Source of the DNA: Nannobrachium achirus
Taxonomy: Eukaryota > Chordata > Actinopteri > Myctophiformes > Myctophidae
Length of the DNA: 64,000 nucleotides
Reading direction: 5' to 3'
Assembly: GCA_963921795.1 (NCBI GenBank)
Contig: OY997642.1
Span: forward strand, 57,994,021-58,058,020
Shown: piece by piece, positions 46,125-58,860 of the stretch
Numbering within the stretch: position 1 is the stretch's first letter
Layout: the number at the start of each line of letters is the position of its first letter
The notes under the pieces: model-generated
The model's database searches: none
What the model saw: the letters and a program-made list of their open reading frames with translations, nothing else
What the model was told of the DNA's origin: nothing
Position numbers and translations under genes: made by a program

Positions 46125-46840
46125 CCAAAATGTGTAGGAGCATGCAGCGTCCAAAAATGTGTTTGAAAAAATTGGGCTGATGGTGGCGCTACATGGGACA
46201 GATCCATGGTGATGAGATGAGTGTAGACATACTGTGTACCGATTTCCGTGATTTTAGGGCAAAATCTGTAGGAGCAGTGTCCACAAATGTGTTTGAAAAA
46301 ACCTGCCTGATGGTGGCGCTATATGGGACAGATCCATGTTGATGACATGAGTGTAGACATACTGTGTAGCGATTTGCGTGATTCTAGGGCAAAATCTGTA
46401 GGAGTAGTGTCCAAAAATGTGTTTTAAAAAATCGGCCTGAAGGTGGAGCTAAATGGGACAGAACCATGTTGATGACATGAGTGTAGAGCAAGTGTGTACC
46501 GATTTGCGTGATTTTAGGGCAACATTTGTAGGAGCAGTGTCCAAAAATGTGTTTGAAAAAAAAAACGGCCTGATGGTGGCGCTATACGGGACAGATCCAT
46601 GTTGATGATATGAGTGTAGACATACTGTGTAGCGATTTGCGTGATTTAGGGCAAAATCTGTAGGAGTAGTGTCCAAAATGTGTTTTAAAAAATGGGCCTG
46701 AAGGTGGCGCTAAATGGGACAGATCCATGTTGATGAGATGAGTGTAGACATACTGTGTACCGATTTGCGTGATTTTAGGGCAAAAATTGTAGGAGCAGTG
46801 TCCAAAAATGTGTTTTGGAATCGGCCTCATGGTGGTGCTA
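46125..46840. repeat. 130-bp tandem array of the 'GGTGGCGCTA' family
   Basis: GGGACAGATCCATG-type landmarks at 46195, 46325, 46455, 46588 and about 46716 give a period near 130 bases over 5.5 diverged units. The same motifs appear inverted at 47080-47245 and 4260-4520. Confidence 0.9.
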
Positions 46841-47260
46841 GAAGAGGGCTATGTGAGAATTGATGGGTTGTGGTTTGTCAGGCAAGGAGTGTGGCATGGA
46901 TCGGGGCAAAGGTTGCGGAGATATGAGCAGGGCAAAAGTGTGACGTGTGACGTGTGACAGACTGACTGACGGACTGACAGACTGACAGATGGACAGCTGG
47001 TTGAGGTTTTGACAGTAACTGTGACCTGACAGTCGCAACAAACTCCCCCACCCTTCATTTCTCACTTGGCCCTCTTCTAGCGCCACCATGAGGCCGATTC
47101 TTGCAAGACACATTTTTGGGCACTGCTCCTACAGATTTTGCCCTAAAATCACGCAAAACGGTACACAGTACAGTCTACAGTCATGTAATCAAAACGCATC
47201 TGTCCCATCTAGCGCCACCATCTGGAGGATTTTTGAAAAACACATGTTTGGCCTATTTGT
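46841..47260. repeat. 'GGTGGCGCTA' family, flanking portion and inverted return
   Basis: GAGAATTGATGGGTTGTGG, AAAAGTGTGACGTGTGACG and GACTGACAGACTG text runs to 47000. From 47060 similar text returns inverted (CTTCTAGCGCCACCATGAGG), giving a large foldback-like arrangement. Confidence 0.7.
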
Positions 47261-47291
47261 GTATTCAAATAGATAAGCGACCTAACCGTTG

Positions 47292-50200
47292 CTTATCTCC
47301 CGATTAGGGAGACTTACTGGTACTTTTATTTTAAACATGAGTACATAGGCCTAAACTGAGAACCAATGTCAATAATACTATCAACTAGAAGCAGTAGTGC
47401 TCTTCCGAGCACAGGTCTCCACCAGCCCAGGCGTCCTGGTGGTGCTATAATATGCCAATGTAAAAACTTAATACTGTGAGCTGTGAGCTTGTAGAGTGTC
47501 TATTTTCAAATAGCCTGGCTATATGGCTAGTTTTATAATATAATAATTTATATTGAATGTCAGTTGTCAAGACACAGATCTTTAATACAAGTTGCTCAAG
47601 TTGAACAGTGTTGTGTCAGTTTTGTTTCTCCCCCTGACTGTCAGAACCCCCCAACCACCCCCAATGGAGATCCCTGTGATGCCAGGGGAACCAAATCCCT
47701 TTCATGCCCATAAATGGAGAGCGCTGATGTCATCAATATGAATATGGCCTCTCTATTTTTTATAATGGAGCATATTTTTGCTGAAAAACAGAATCCACCT
47801 CCATAGGTAGTTTTAAACTTCTAAGTCAGAGAAGGTCATAAAAATAGCAAAAAATTGCTGATCTGCAAGCAAAATCTTTAGCAAATTCCCTGAAAATGTA
47901 CTGTCTTTCCACCAACTGTAAAACCCCAGAAAATTGCATTAGGCAATGTCTCGTCACCCCTTTTTTATGATCTCCATATAGTATGAAATGCATCAGGGCA
48001 CAGTCGTGACACCGTGTTCCTTTAAATCCGGCCAGACCGTTCATTATCTAATCACTCATCATCATGTTTATTTTTCCATTGTACAAAAATGTTCCAAGCC
48101 TTTCTCATCAACAGAATACCTGTCCTTAATGACACCCACAACTATTGGCTTCCTTGCCAAAAGGAAAACTAGTTTAGCTGGTAGAATTTGATCTCCTCCT
48201 GTCCTCAAGTAACCTCTTCAAAGCTATCAGTCTCTAGGCTATTGCTATACTATCACTCTGAAAAGAATTGTGCTAAATATCACTAAAAGTTTTAGTGTTG
48301 TATTCTTCTTATTTTCTTATCTCCCGATTAGGGAGACTTACTGGTACTTTTATTTTAAACATGAGTACATAGGCCTAAACTGAGAACCAATGTCAATAAT
48401 ACTATCAACTAGAAGCAGTAGTGCTCTTCCGAGCACAGGTCTCCACCAGCCCAGGCGTCCTGGTGGTGCTATAATATGCCAATGTAAAAACTTAATACTG
48501 TGAGCTGTGAGCTTGTAGAGTGTCTATTTTCAAATAGCCTGGCTATATGGCTAGTTTTATAATATAATAATTTATATTGAATGTCAGTTGTCAAGACACA
48601 GATCTTTAATACAAGTTGCTCAAGTTGAACAGTGTTGTGTCAGTTTTGTTTCTCCCCCTGACTGTCAGAACCCCCCAACCACCCCCAATGGAGATCCCTG
48701 TGATGCCAGGGGAACCAAATCCCTTTCATGCCCATAAATGGAGAGCGCTGATGTCATCAATATGAATATGGCCTCTCTATTTTTTATAATGGAGCATATT
48801 TTTGCTGAAAAACAGAATCCACCTCCATAGGTAGTTTTAAACTTCTAAGTCAGAGAAGGTCATAAAAATAGCAAAAAATTGCTGATCTGCAAGCAAAATC
48901 TTTAGCAAATTCCCTGAAAATGTACTGTCTTTCCACCAACTGTAAAACCCCAGAAAATTGCATTAGGCAATGTCTCGTCACCCCTTTTTTATGATCTCCA
49001 TATAGTATGAAATGCATCAGGGCACAGTCGTGACACCGTGTTCCTTTAAATCCGGCCAGACCGTTCATTATCTAATCACTCATCATCATGTTTATTTTTC
49101 CATTGTACAAAAATGTTCCAAGCCTTTCTCATCAACAGAATACCTGTCCTTAATGACACCCACAACTATTGGCTTCCTTGCCAAAAGGAAAACTAGTTTA
49201 GCTGGTAGAATTTGATCTCCTCCTGTCCTCAAGTAACCTCTTCAAAGCTATCAGTCTCTAGGCTATTGCTATACTATCACTCTGAAAAGAATTGTGCTAA
49301 ATATCACTAAAAGTTTTAGTGTTGTATTCTTCTTATTTTCTTATCTCCCGATTAGGGAGACTTACTGGTACTTTTATTTTAAACATGAGTACATAGGCCT
49401 AAACTGAGAACCAATGTCAATAATACTATCAACTAGAAGCAGTAGTGCTCTTCCGAGCACAGGTCTCCACCAGCCCAGGCGTCCTGGTGGTGCTATAATA
49501 TGCCAATGTAAAAACTTAATACTGTGAGCTGTGAGCTTGTAGATTGTCTATTTTCAAATAGCCTGGCTATATGGCTAGTTTTATAATATAATAATTTATA
49601 TTGAATGTCAGTTGTCAAGACACAGATCTTTAATACAAGTTGCTCAAGTTGAACAGTGTTGTGTCAGTTTTGTTTCTCCCCCTGACTGTCAGAACCCCCC
49701 AACCACCCCCAATGGAGATCCCTGTGATGCCAGGGGAACCAAATCCCTTTCATGCCCATAAATGGAGAGCGCTGATGTCATCAATATGAATATGGCCTCT
49801 CTATTTTTTATAATGGAGCATATTTTTGCTGAAAAACAGAATCCACCTTCATAGGTAGTTTTAAACTTCTAAGTCAGAGAAGGTCATAAAAATAGCAAAA
49901 AATTGCTGATCTGCAAGCAAAATCTTTAGCAAATTCCCTGAAAATGTACTGTCTTTCCACCAACTGTAAAACCCCAGAAAATTGCATTAGGCAATGTCTC
50001 GTCACCCCTTTTTTATGATCTCCATATAGTATGAAATGCATCAGGGCACAGTCGTGACACCGTGTTCCTTTAAATCCGGCCAGACCGTTCATTATCTAAT
50101 CACTCATCATCATGTTTATTTTTCCATTGTACAAAAATGTTCCAAGCCTTTCTCATCAACAGAATACCTGTCCTTAATGACACCCACAACTATTGGCTTC

Positions 50201-50543
50201 CTTGCCAAAAGGAAAACTAGTTTAGCTGGTAGAATTTGATCTCCTCCTGTCCTCAAGTAACCTCTTCAAAGCTATCAGTCTCTAGGCTATTGCTATACTA
50301 TCACTCTGAAAAGAATTGTGCTAAATATCACTAAAAGTTTTAGTGTTGTATTCTTCTTATTTTCTTATCTCCCGATTAGGGAGACTTACTGGTACTTTTA
50401 TTTTAAACATGAGTACATAGGCCTAAACTGAGAACCAATGTCAATAATACTATCAACTAGAAGCAGTAGTGCTCTTCCGAGCACAGGTCTCCACCAGCCC
50501 AGGCGTCCTGGTGGTGCTATAATATGCCAATGTAAAAACTTAA
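47292..50543. repeat. 1024-bp tandem repeat, 3.2 nearly identical copies
   Basis: Copies start at 47292, 48316, 49340 and 50364 (partial, ends 50543). The period is exactly 1024. I noticed only two substitutions, both in copy 3 (GTAGAGTG to GTAGATTG near 49544; CACCTCCAT to CACCTTCAT near 49847). Each full unit contains a hairpin-family fragment (47475-47515 in copy 1), a CCATAAATGG box (47708-47717) and the dispersed family of 2640-3330. Non-coding. Confidence 0.95.
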
Positions 50544-50703
50544 GGGTGGCATGTGTTCCTTCACCAAATCTTAGACCTTTTCATGGCAGTCGGACGCTGC
50601 ATGCATGATTTGAGGCATTGTGTTCCAAAAATGTGTTTTGCTAAAGTCTACCTGCTGGTGGCGCTATAACAGGCCAATGTGAAAAGGGTAGCATGTTCTT
50701 GAC

Positions 50704-51232
50704 GCGTGATTCCTAAACCCACCAGGATTGAGTTAAGACCCGCCTCCTCTCGATAATCTTAAGTATGAAAGTGTCCATGAACGTTAGTGCTGCTCGCTCA
50801 AGTGCAAAGTACCTACTACCTACTGATCCATTACAATAATACACGCAGCATAATAGGCCCAAAGACATATCCAAACCATAACAATTTAACTGATAATCAG
50901 TAAGAGGTTTTTTTTTAGCACAGTAGTGACAAATTAATAGCTTTCTCAGTACGTTTTTCTCTTTAGCAAAGTTACAAAGTTTTCCCTTTATTAAGCACAG
51001 TACAATTAAGTCAGTTTCAAGTTTTTTTTTAGCACAGTTTATTTTGAGCACTGTAGTGAGAAATTAACAGTTGTGCATTGTGCAAATGCAGGCTTTTCTC
51101 AAGTACAAGTCTTCACGCCTCTGACTTTATCCACCCTCGATGTGTCAGGCAGGGATTTCAGCCACTCCTGGAAGTCCTCGCGTTTCCGTGAGGCGGGTCT
51201 TAACTCAAGCCTGGTGGGTTTAGGAATCACGC
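50704..51232. mobile_element. MULE-like MITE (529 bp) with 9-bp TSD
   Basis: GTTCTTGAC occurs at 50695-50703 and 51233-51241. Inverted ends of about 43 bases start GCGTGATTCCTAAACCCACC and continue TTGAGTTAAGACCCGCCTC with one difference. A 9-bp target duplication is characteristic of Mutator-like elements. The related repeat at 53660-53690 shows the site without insertion. Confidence 0.85.
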
Positions 51233-51242
51233 GTTCTTGACG

Positions 51243-52515
51243 TAGTGAGAATATGTGTGGCAAATCTTACGGTAATTGCAAGCTGCGTTGATGATTTGAG
51301 GCATTTTGTTAAAAAATGGAGCAATCCTGCAAACTTTGGAAGCCAATATTAGCCAATTAGGAATATGGAATATCACATCTCGGACTTGATCACATGACTA
51401 TTAATAGAGATACTGTGCACTGATTTGCACGATTGTTGGAGAAAATTTGATGGAGAAAATAGCAAAGAATGTGTTTTACATAAGTTGTCCTGGTGGAACT
51501 ATAAAAGGCAAATGTGAAAAATGCAGGGCAAAGGTGTATCCTTAGCCTCTAGGGAGTGCATACAAAGTTTTCCACTAAGTTAAAAATAAAACACATATTG
51601 CCCTTGATAGATATATTTTAAGCATGTTTGTATTTCGTTTATATTAATTGGCAGTCTGCTAAGATCTGTGCAAGTGGCTCCTAAACTAAAAGTTCCACAA
51701 CAGCTGTCCCTCCCATCTGAGGTGTCAATGATCTGTGTGAGTGATGTTGATTGCGATCAGAGATCGCACCTAGCCTACATATCGTTGATCAATCAGTACT
51801 TTGATGTAAAGCTCCCTTGATCTGTTGTTTCCTGCTGAACAGCTGTCTGTCTGTAAGCCATGACTTGTGTATTGGATATACTGTATTTAAAGGCACTATG
51901 TAAAATGAAGAGGAACTCAACAGTAACCTGCTGTCACGCCGCGAGGTGGGACAGGTACCAGCTCTCTCGTACAGGCATATGCTATGCTGGACGCTATCCT
52001 TGGATTATTCTGTTTATGCCTCTGAAATAAAGCTGGAAACATCTACTCATCATCGTTCTGGAATCATATTCTTATTAGATATAGTTAAGGTTTTAGAGTG
52101 AAATTCTTATTTATCAGTATTGGCCCGAAAATAGGACAACATTTTATTCTATGAAACACATCCTCAAAATATGGGGTTGTATTAAAATCGAGGACTAGAC
52201 ATTTTCCATTGTCATTAAAAGTCTGCGCCACTATTACGCTAAATGCATTGAACTTACCGGCGCGCATGCGTGTGCATCGTTCTCGCGAACCGCCGATGTT
52301 CGTGTCTTTTTTTTTTTAGTGTGCACAATGAAATAATCTCTTTCTGTCCTCAAGTAACACTGTCCTCAGCCTGTATTTTTAATGACAGTGCATTCCATTA
52401 TTTAATTTAATTATCTGGTATCTGTTTTGACTGACAGGTTTAGCACATCTTACACACCTTCACATGGAATCACAACAATGTCCAAAGCCTTCAACATAGA
52501 ACACCTGTTCACCTT
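51243..52515. other. Gene-free stretch; 'GGTGGCGCTA' repeat then unrecognised sequence
   Basis: To about 51550 it continues the repeat interrupted by the MULE-like MITE. Beyond that no exon or element end was recognised. Confidence 0.5.
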
Positions 52516-52519
52516 AAAG

Positions 52520-52619
52520 GTTCACCCCCAAAATGACTTTTTTCTATTGATTACTCATGCCATGGAGACTTGAGTTCAATAATATTCTTTTGCATTTTTC
52601 GCATTCCTAAGACAAAAAA

Positions 52620-52661
<42 letters not shown>

Positions 52662-52805
52662 GATTATAGTAAATTTACCCCCCATTGATTCCGGATGAGG
52701 ACCCGACCGCATTTGGGTCCCCATCTGGAATCAATGGGGGTAAATTCATTGTAATACATTTGTTGTCTTAGGAATGTGACAAAAAACTAAAAATATAATT
52801 GAACT
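52520..52805. mobile_element. Foldback MITE, second copy, right end truncated
   Basis: Left text GGTTCACCCCCAAAATGAC and CTATTGATTACTCATGCCAT match 20549-20620. An (AT)n tract (52624-52657) expanded near the centre. The right arm stops before its terminal part. Confidence 0.7.
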
Positions 52806-52899
52806 CAAATAAAATAAACATGATGTAGAAACCATTTGGACATTAATTTGAAGAGTCAGAACTACTCAAGCTCAAGGCTCCGCTTGATCATGGGCTGCA

Positions 52900-52955
52900 G
52901 CTGCAGTGATTATCGATGTGTTGCAGCGCGACACGCTGTGAGCTTGTAGATCACT
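52900..52955. repeat. Hairpin-family remnant
   Basis: Only one arm is clear (CGACACGCTGTGAGCTTGTAG), joined directly to the dispersed family text TCACTCATCATGCACCTG. Confidence 0.55.
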
Positions 52956-53159
52956 CATCATGCACCTGTTGATCGTCATGTTTATTTTTTCATTGTACAA
53001 AAATGTCCTAAGCCTTTCTCATCAACAGAATACCTGTCCTTAATGACACCCACAACTATTAACTTCCTTGCCAAAAGGAAAACTAGTTTAGCCGGTAGAA
53101 TTTGATCTCCTCTTGTCCTCAAGTAACCTCTTCAAAGCTAGCAGTCTCTATGCTATACT

Positions 53160-53460
53160 GTAGAGGTCTTCGAGCTGGTCCGAGATCCGAAATTACCCAG
53201 GATCCGACCCGGTCCGAGCCGGGTAACGGGGCCTTTTTATGAGCATTCACCACGGGGTGGGTGGCTCCGTTACCGTCTGCCCCGGCTCTCCGGTTCTCTC
53301 TGACCCTTAAGACAGCGGTTCCATGATACCCGAATGGACCCGGCGATTGGCTGTTACATCTGTCAATCACCCCACACGGCCACACCCCCCTTTTTTCTCC
53401 TCCGGTCAGTGCTATTGGCTGCCTTGCTGCAGCACATGACTTGTCAGGAACTAATGGCAC
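53160..53460. mobile_element. GC-rich repeat insertion ('GGTCTTCGAGCTGGTCCGAG')
   Basis: Rich in GACCCGG/CCGGGTC motifs, resembling fish MITEs with GGGTCGGG text. The left edge interrupts the dispersed family at GCTATACTGTAG. Related motifs appear at 57660-57720 and 58180-58280. Confidence 0.45.
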
Positions 53461-53469
53461 TAGTTTTAA

Positions 53470-54480
53470 CTAGAAGCAGTGCTCTTCCGAGCACAGGTCT
53501 CCACGTAGGCCAATGTAAAAAGGGTGGCATATGTTCTTCGCCTTAGATCTTTCATGGCAATCGGACACTGCATGCATGATTTGAAGCATTGTGTTCCAAA
53601 AATGTGTTTTGCTAAAGTCTACCTGCTAGTGGCGCTATAACAGGCCAATGTGAAAAAGGTAGCATTTGTTCCTTGACCTATTGGGAATATGTGTGGCAAA
53701 TTTCACGGTAATTGCAATCTGTGTTGATGATTTGAGGCATTTTGTTCAAAAACGGAGCAATCCTCCAAACTTTGGTAGCTAATATTATTAGCCAATCAGG
53801 ATGGAATATGAAATATCAGACGGATCGGACTTGATCACATGACTATAGAGATACTGTGTACCGATTTGCGTGATTTTTGGATAAAATCTCAAGGAGTAAT
53901 ATCCAAAAATGTTTTTTACATAAGTCGGCCCAAAGGTGGCGCTATAAAAGGCTGATGTGAAAAATGCAGGGCAAAGGTTTATCCTTAGCCTCTAGGGAGT
54001 GCGCTTACAAAGTTTGAAACTGATCGGTGGAGTTATAGGTAAAACCACAAATCGGCCTGTTATAGCGCCACCATGAGGCTGATTTCAAAAAATTGAAGTG
54101 GCATTTCTTCCTCGGCCTAGTGGGAACGTGTGTGCGCGATTTCATGATAATTGCACTTTGCGTTTGGGATTTGAGGCATTTTGTTCAAAACGGCTCAATC
54201 CTACAAACTTTGTAAGCCAATCTTAGCCAATCAGGATAGAATACACAGTACACAGAAATATACAGAGAAATGTGTTTTGCGAACATCGGCCACTAGGTTG
54301 GTGCTAGAAAAGGCCCATTTGAAAAATGTAGGGCAGAGGTTCTAGATTGGCATCCAGGGAATGTGTGTGCTCACTTTGGCAGCGACCGGGCCAACGGCGA
54401 CTGAGATTAGGTGCACACAAACTGCGAGGACACACGGACGCACGCACGGACGGACGGACACACGGACGGACGAAGGGGAA
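53470..54480. repeat. 'GGTGGCGCTA' family copy with GGAC/CACG tandem end
   Basis: Colinear with the 50.46-51.55 kb copy without the MULE-like insertion, ending in an ACGGACGG/CACGCACGG microsatellite (54430-54475). Confidence 0.75.
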
Positions 54481-55027
54481 AACATACTCTCCCCCATGCC
54501 TTCGGCTGGTGGAGACAATGATAAACAAAACAATGTGCTCTGTCGGCTGCGACATAAATTAACAGTGGATTATCATTAACAGTGGCTAAGAAGAAAGATT
54601 ACACATCTAAAGAAAACGTGGGTTTATTATTCCTGTCCGCATTATTGACTGGGAAATACGTTAATGTCCAGGTGCGAGCAGAAAGATGCAACAGTAAGAA
54701 AGAAATAATATTTACACCACTTCATAATAACGTTGACATTCGGTCATTTCGGATCTCGGCTCTGGTTCCCACATCTCTGCCCGGGTATCGGATCTAATTT
54801 TGCTACTAACAGCCGGGCCGTTCGTTAAAAGGTTCACCTACATGTTTTGTAAGGTTATGGTAAAGGGGCAGTCAAAGACCTGATCCGTATGACAAATGAG
54901 GAAGTAAAATAAATTGCTTGTCGATTTAAGGCAGCGCACGGTTGAGGCAATGTTTTCTCATGTCAATAAAGCCCTTTGAATTGATATTGAATCAGGAGGG
55001 GGCAATAGGCAATGTCTTGTTTTTTGA
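54481..55027. other. Gene-free stretch, nothing firm
   Basis: No recognised element. A short plus frame (54582-54797) lacks splice or family support. Confidence 0.4.
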
Positions 55028-55724
55028 ATGATTTCTTTGTAGCATGATACTGCTGTGTTGCATCAGGATAATCATAAAGTAGTTGTGACATTGTATTCAA
55101 TGATATGGCAGTAATTTTTTAATCACTCATCGTTTATCTGTTTAAGTGTCATGCTTCTTCCTCCGATGTTCCATTACATTACTAGAATGGAATCACAAGA
55201 ATGTTCCAAGCCTTTCTCATCAACAGAATACCTGTCAACTATTAGCTTCCTTGCCAAAAAGAGAACTAGTTTAGCTGGTAGAATGTGATCTCCTCCTGTC
55301 CTCAAGTAACACCCTCTTCAAGGTCAGCAGTCTCTATGCTATAGGCCTATAACTGTCACTCTGAACACGTACTAAACGTTGTACTAAATAGCATTAAAGC
55401 TAAAGGTTATTCTGTTTTATTCTTGTCATTTCAAATAACCCAACACAACGCAAGGGGGAAAAAAAACTATTGTGTTGGTCTTTGAAGGGAGAATAAGCAG
55501 CTTCATTCCTTATTTTAAATAGATTTTTTTTTTTTATTGTTACAGCAGTCAGCAGTAAACAAGAGACAGAAATGGTGTAGGTTGCCATAACAATAAAATA
55601 AAATAAATGGACAATATTCTGATAACCTTTAGGTTTCTGGTGTCACCCAGGCAAAGACCTCCCCTATCAGTACTCACAGCACAGGCCCATATATATATAT
55701 ATAGGTGCACAAACAGCCAATATC

Positions 55725-55726
<2 letters not shown>

Positions 55727-55781
<55 letters not shown>
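55727..55781. repeat. (GT)n microsatellite
   Basis: Pure GT run at the end of module 1. Confidence 0.95.
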
Positions 55782-57794
55782 TGATTTTTGACTGACAGGT
55801 TTAGCACACCTTACAACACACCTACACATGGAATCACAACAATGTCCAAAGCCTTCAACAAAGAACACGTGTTCACCTTAAAGGGATATTTAATTTTCAA
55901 ATAAAATAAACATGTAGAAACCATTTGGACGTTAATTTGTACCATATAATAAAGATTCAAATGAAGATCATACTACTTACTATTAACTTATGCATTATTT
56001 TAATCATAGTTATAAATTATGTAATAATACTCATTTATGATTGTAAAGAAAGAGTTGGTTCATGATTAGTTAACGATCTACACTGCTTATAAATGTTTTT
56101 AAATGATTTATAACAGGTCATTATTGCAATCGTAGGTAGCTGTTTAGTATCAAAACCGTCACATCTTGTCTGTGTCTGTATGGGCAACCCTTGTCTTTTT
56201 TTAGCAAAATAGCAAAAATAGCTGATTTGCAACTCAATTTTGGGCAAATCCCCTGAAAATCTACTGTCTTGCCACCATTTGTAAAACCCCAGAAAATTGC
56301 ATTAGGCAGTGTCTCGCCACCCCTTTTTTATGATCTCCATTTTAGTATGAAACTATTGTGATCAGGACACAGTCGTGACACTGTGATCCTTTAAATCATG
56401 CCAGGCCGTTCATTATCTAATCACTCATCATGCACCTGTTGATCGTCATGTTTATTTTTCATTGTACAAAAATGTTCCCAGCCTTTGTCATCAACAGAAC
56501 ACCTGTCCTTAATGACACCCACAACTATTAGCTTCCTTGCCAAAAGGAAAACTAGTTTAGCTGGTAGAATGTGATCTCCTCCTGTCCATTAGTAACACTC
56601 TCTTTAAAGCCAGCAATCTCTAGTCTATACTGTCACTCTGAAAAGAATTGTGCTAAATATCACTAAAGCAAAGCTAAAGGTTATTCTTTGTTATTCTCCT
56701 GATCTCAAATAACACAACACAACACAATTGCGTGTGGTGGGTCTTTGAAGGGAGAATAAACAGCTTCCTTCCTTATATAGAATTTATTTTATATTTTCAT
56801 ATTTAGAGCAGTCAGCAGTAAACCGGAGGCAGAAATGGTGTAGGTAAATATGTCTTTTTAGACACAATAAGCCAGCAGTTTCTTTATTGCTATTTACAGT
56901 AACACTTCTAGACCCTTTAAGTCACATCCAACCATGAAAGGTTGTGTTGTATCTTGGGAATGGGCTTATTCTGTGTAAAATGACATATTTAGTCACAACA
57001 TGACTTGTGGTGATTGGTGAAAGACTTTTATATGCACCTTGTAACAAAACCTCAGAGGGCAATAGGCTATGTCTTGTTTTATAGGACAGGCCTATATTCG
57101 TTTCCTTTTTCTTTTCTCTTCTGAATGATTTTCTTTGTAGCATGATACTGTTGTATTGCATCAGGATAAACATAAAGTAGTTGTGACATTGCATTCCATG
57201 CCATGACAGTCATTTTAATCACTCATCGTTTATCTGTTTAAGTGTCATCTTTCTTCCTCCGATGTTCCATTACATAATGGAATCACAATAATGTTCCAAG
57301 CCTTTCTCATCAACAGAATACCTGTCCTTAATGAAAACCACAACTTTTAGCTTCCTTGCCAAAAAGAAAACTAGTTTAGCTGGTAGAATGTGATCTCCTC
57401 CTGTCCTCAAGTAACCTCTTCAAAGCCAGCAGTCTATAGGCTATACTGTCACTCTTCCTTATTTTATGTAGAACTTATTTTTCAGCAGACAGCAGTAAAC
57501 CGGAGACATAAAAAAAAAGAAAAAAGAGCAATACTGTGATTTCTGTTGTCACCCAGGGAAGGTCCTCCCCTGTCGGTACTCCCAGGCCCATTCTGGAGGT
57601 GTTGGGGTGTGTGTGCGTGCGTGCATGCTTACGTGCATGTGTGTGTGCGTTCGTAAGAGCTAGAAAACCTGACCGAAAACCAGCGGGACACGTCAGGACA
57701 ACCAGGTTCGGGCTCGGAACGGAAACTTGCAGGAGTAGCAAGTCACTGCAGTCAGTCCAGGCGTGCAGCGCACATTATTAATTATATTAGTTAA

Positions 57795-57986
57795 AGGTGA
57801 TACAAAATGAAATTTCACTTTTCCTATTTTAAAACCTTTTTTTGGGGTCCCACTAGCACCTTCTATCCTCACAAAGTCCCATTTCTGACCGTTGTGTGGT
57901 AATTTAGCCTCAAACCTTTTGAAAAACGTTTTTGGGACATAAACAATATGACATAAATACTTTTTTAAATGCATGGTGTATCACCT
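57795..57986. mobile_element. TTAA-flanked MITE (192 bp)
   Basis: TTAA at 57791-57794 and 57987-57990. Ends AGGTGATACA and TGTATCACCT. Inside, TTTTTGGGGTCCC, AAACCTTTTGAAAAACG and TGGGACAT are partly inverted. Confidence 0.8.
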
Positions 57987-58309
57987 TTAATAATCTACGT
58001 ACTGTTTAAACACTTTCACAGCCGCAGTGTGGCTTAATATTCATATTAAGGGAAACAAGCAGGAAGCTGCATGCACTTGCACATTAGAACAAGTTTGCTA
58101 GTCATTGTAAATCAGTGGCTTCCTCAAATAAAAAGAAAGCAGGGGAAAAAGCTGTAGAAGATATAAGGGTTGGACCTCAGCGTGGGTCGGACGCATTTTA
58201 ATGACATAAATGTTGGAAAAAAAGCTGTCTGTAACGTTTCAGGTTCGGTTTGAAAATGTCTGCCCGATCCCAGCTCTAGCGTGCGTGTGTGCGCCGTGCT
58301 GGGAAGTCT

Positions 58310-58371
<62 letters not shown>

Positions 58372-58380
58372 ACGCGCGGG
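58310..58380. repeat. (GT)n/(GC) microsatellite
   Basis: GT run changing to GCGCACGCGCGG. Confidence 0.95.
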
Positions 58381-58639
58381 TGTGTAGCAGCACGGAGGTG
58401 AAGCACCGGTGAACGCCAATGTTGTTTTTATAAACTATTAACAACCGCAAGCAGGTAATACATCAAGTTAATAAGCAAGATAAAATGTCAGTACATCAAA
58501 ACAATATAACTATGTATAGGAATGTCAATCTAGAAAAACAATAACATGGGTAGACCACGCAACTAATCAGTAAAAAACACTTTTCTAAAACCTAATAAAT
58601 GCTATCTTTATGTATGGTCATCGACAGAAGGGGAGTGTT

Positions 58640-58860
58640 ACAGTAGTGCTATGGGTTTAGGTGGAGTCTGAAGAGGTGAGTGCTTAAGTGCACATGCAGG
58701 GAGGCCAGTGAGGAGAGAGTTACAATAGTCAGGTTTTGATATGACAGATGTCTGGATGAGGAGCTGGGCTGACTCCTGGGTGAGGAAGTGTCTGACTTTA
58801 CGGATGTTATAGAGTGTGAACGTACAGGACCGGGTGACTGATGCAATATTTGCCTTGAAT
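58640..58860 (-). pseudogene. LINE reverse transcriptase fragment (CR1/L2/Rex-like)
   Basis: One minus-strand frame reads LIQTSVISKPDYCNSLLTGL then PACALK, the familiar (R)LDYCNSLLAGLP segment near the end of the RT region of fish non-LTR elements. The upstream part (VKVRHFLTQE-like) continues in frame. It is short, with stops on either side. Confidence 0.7.

Noticed and set aside
47826..50239. Three identical pairs of 72- and 67-residue frames
   Set aside because: They are the same non-coding 1024-bp repeat unit copied; the frames are broken in the diverged relatives.
47292..50543. Possible CRISPR-like regular repeat
   Set aside because: The repeated unit is 1024 bases with no short repeat/spacer alternation, in a vertebrate context.
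50713..51051. 112-residue minus frame
   Set aside because: Lies entirely within the MULE-like MITE and is made of its internal short repeats.
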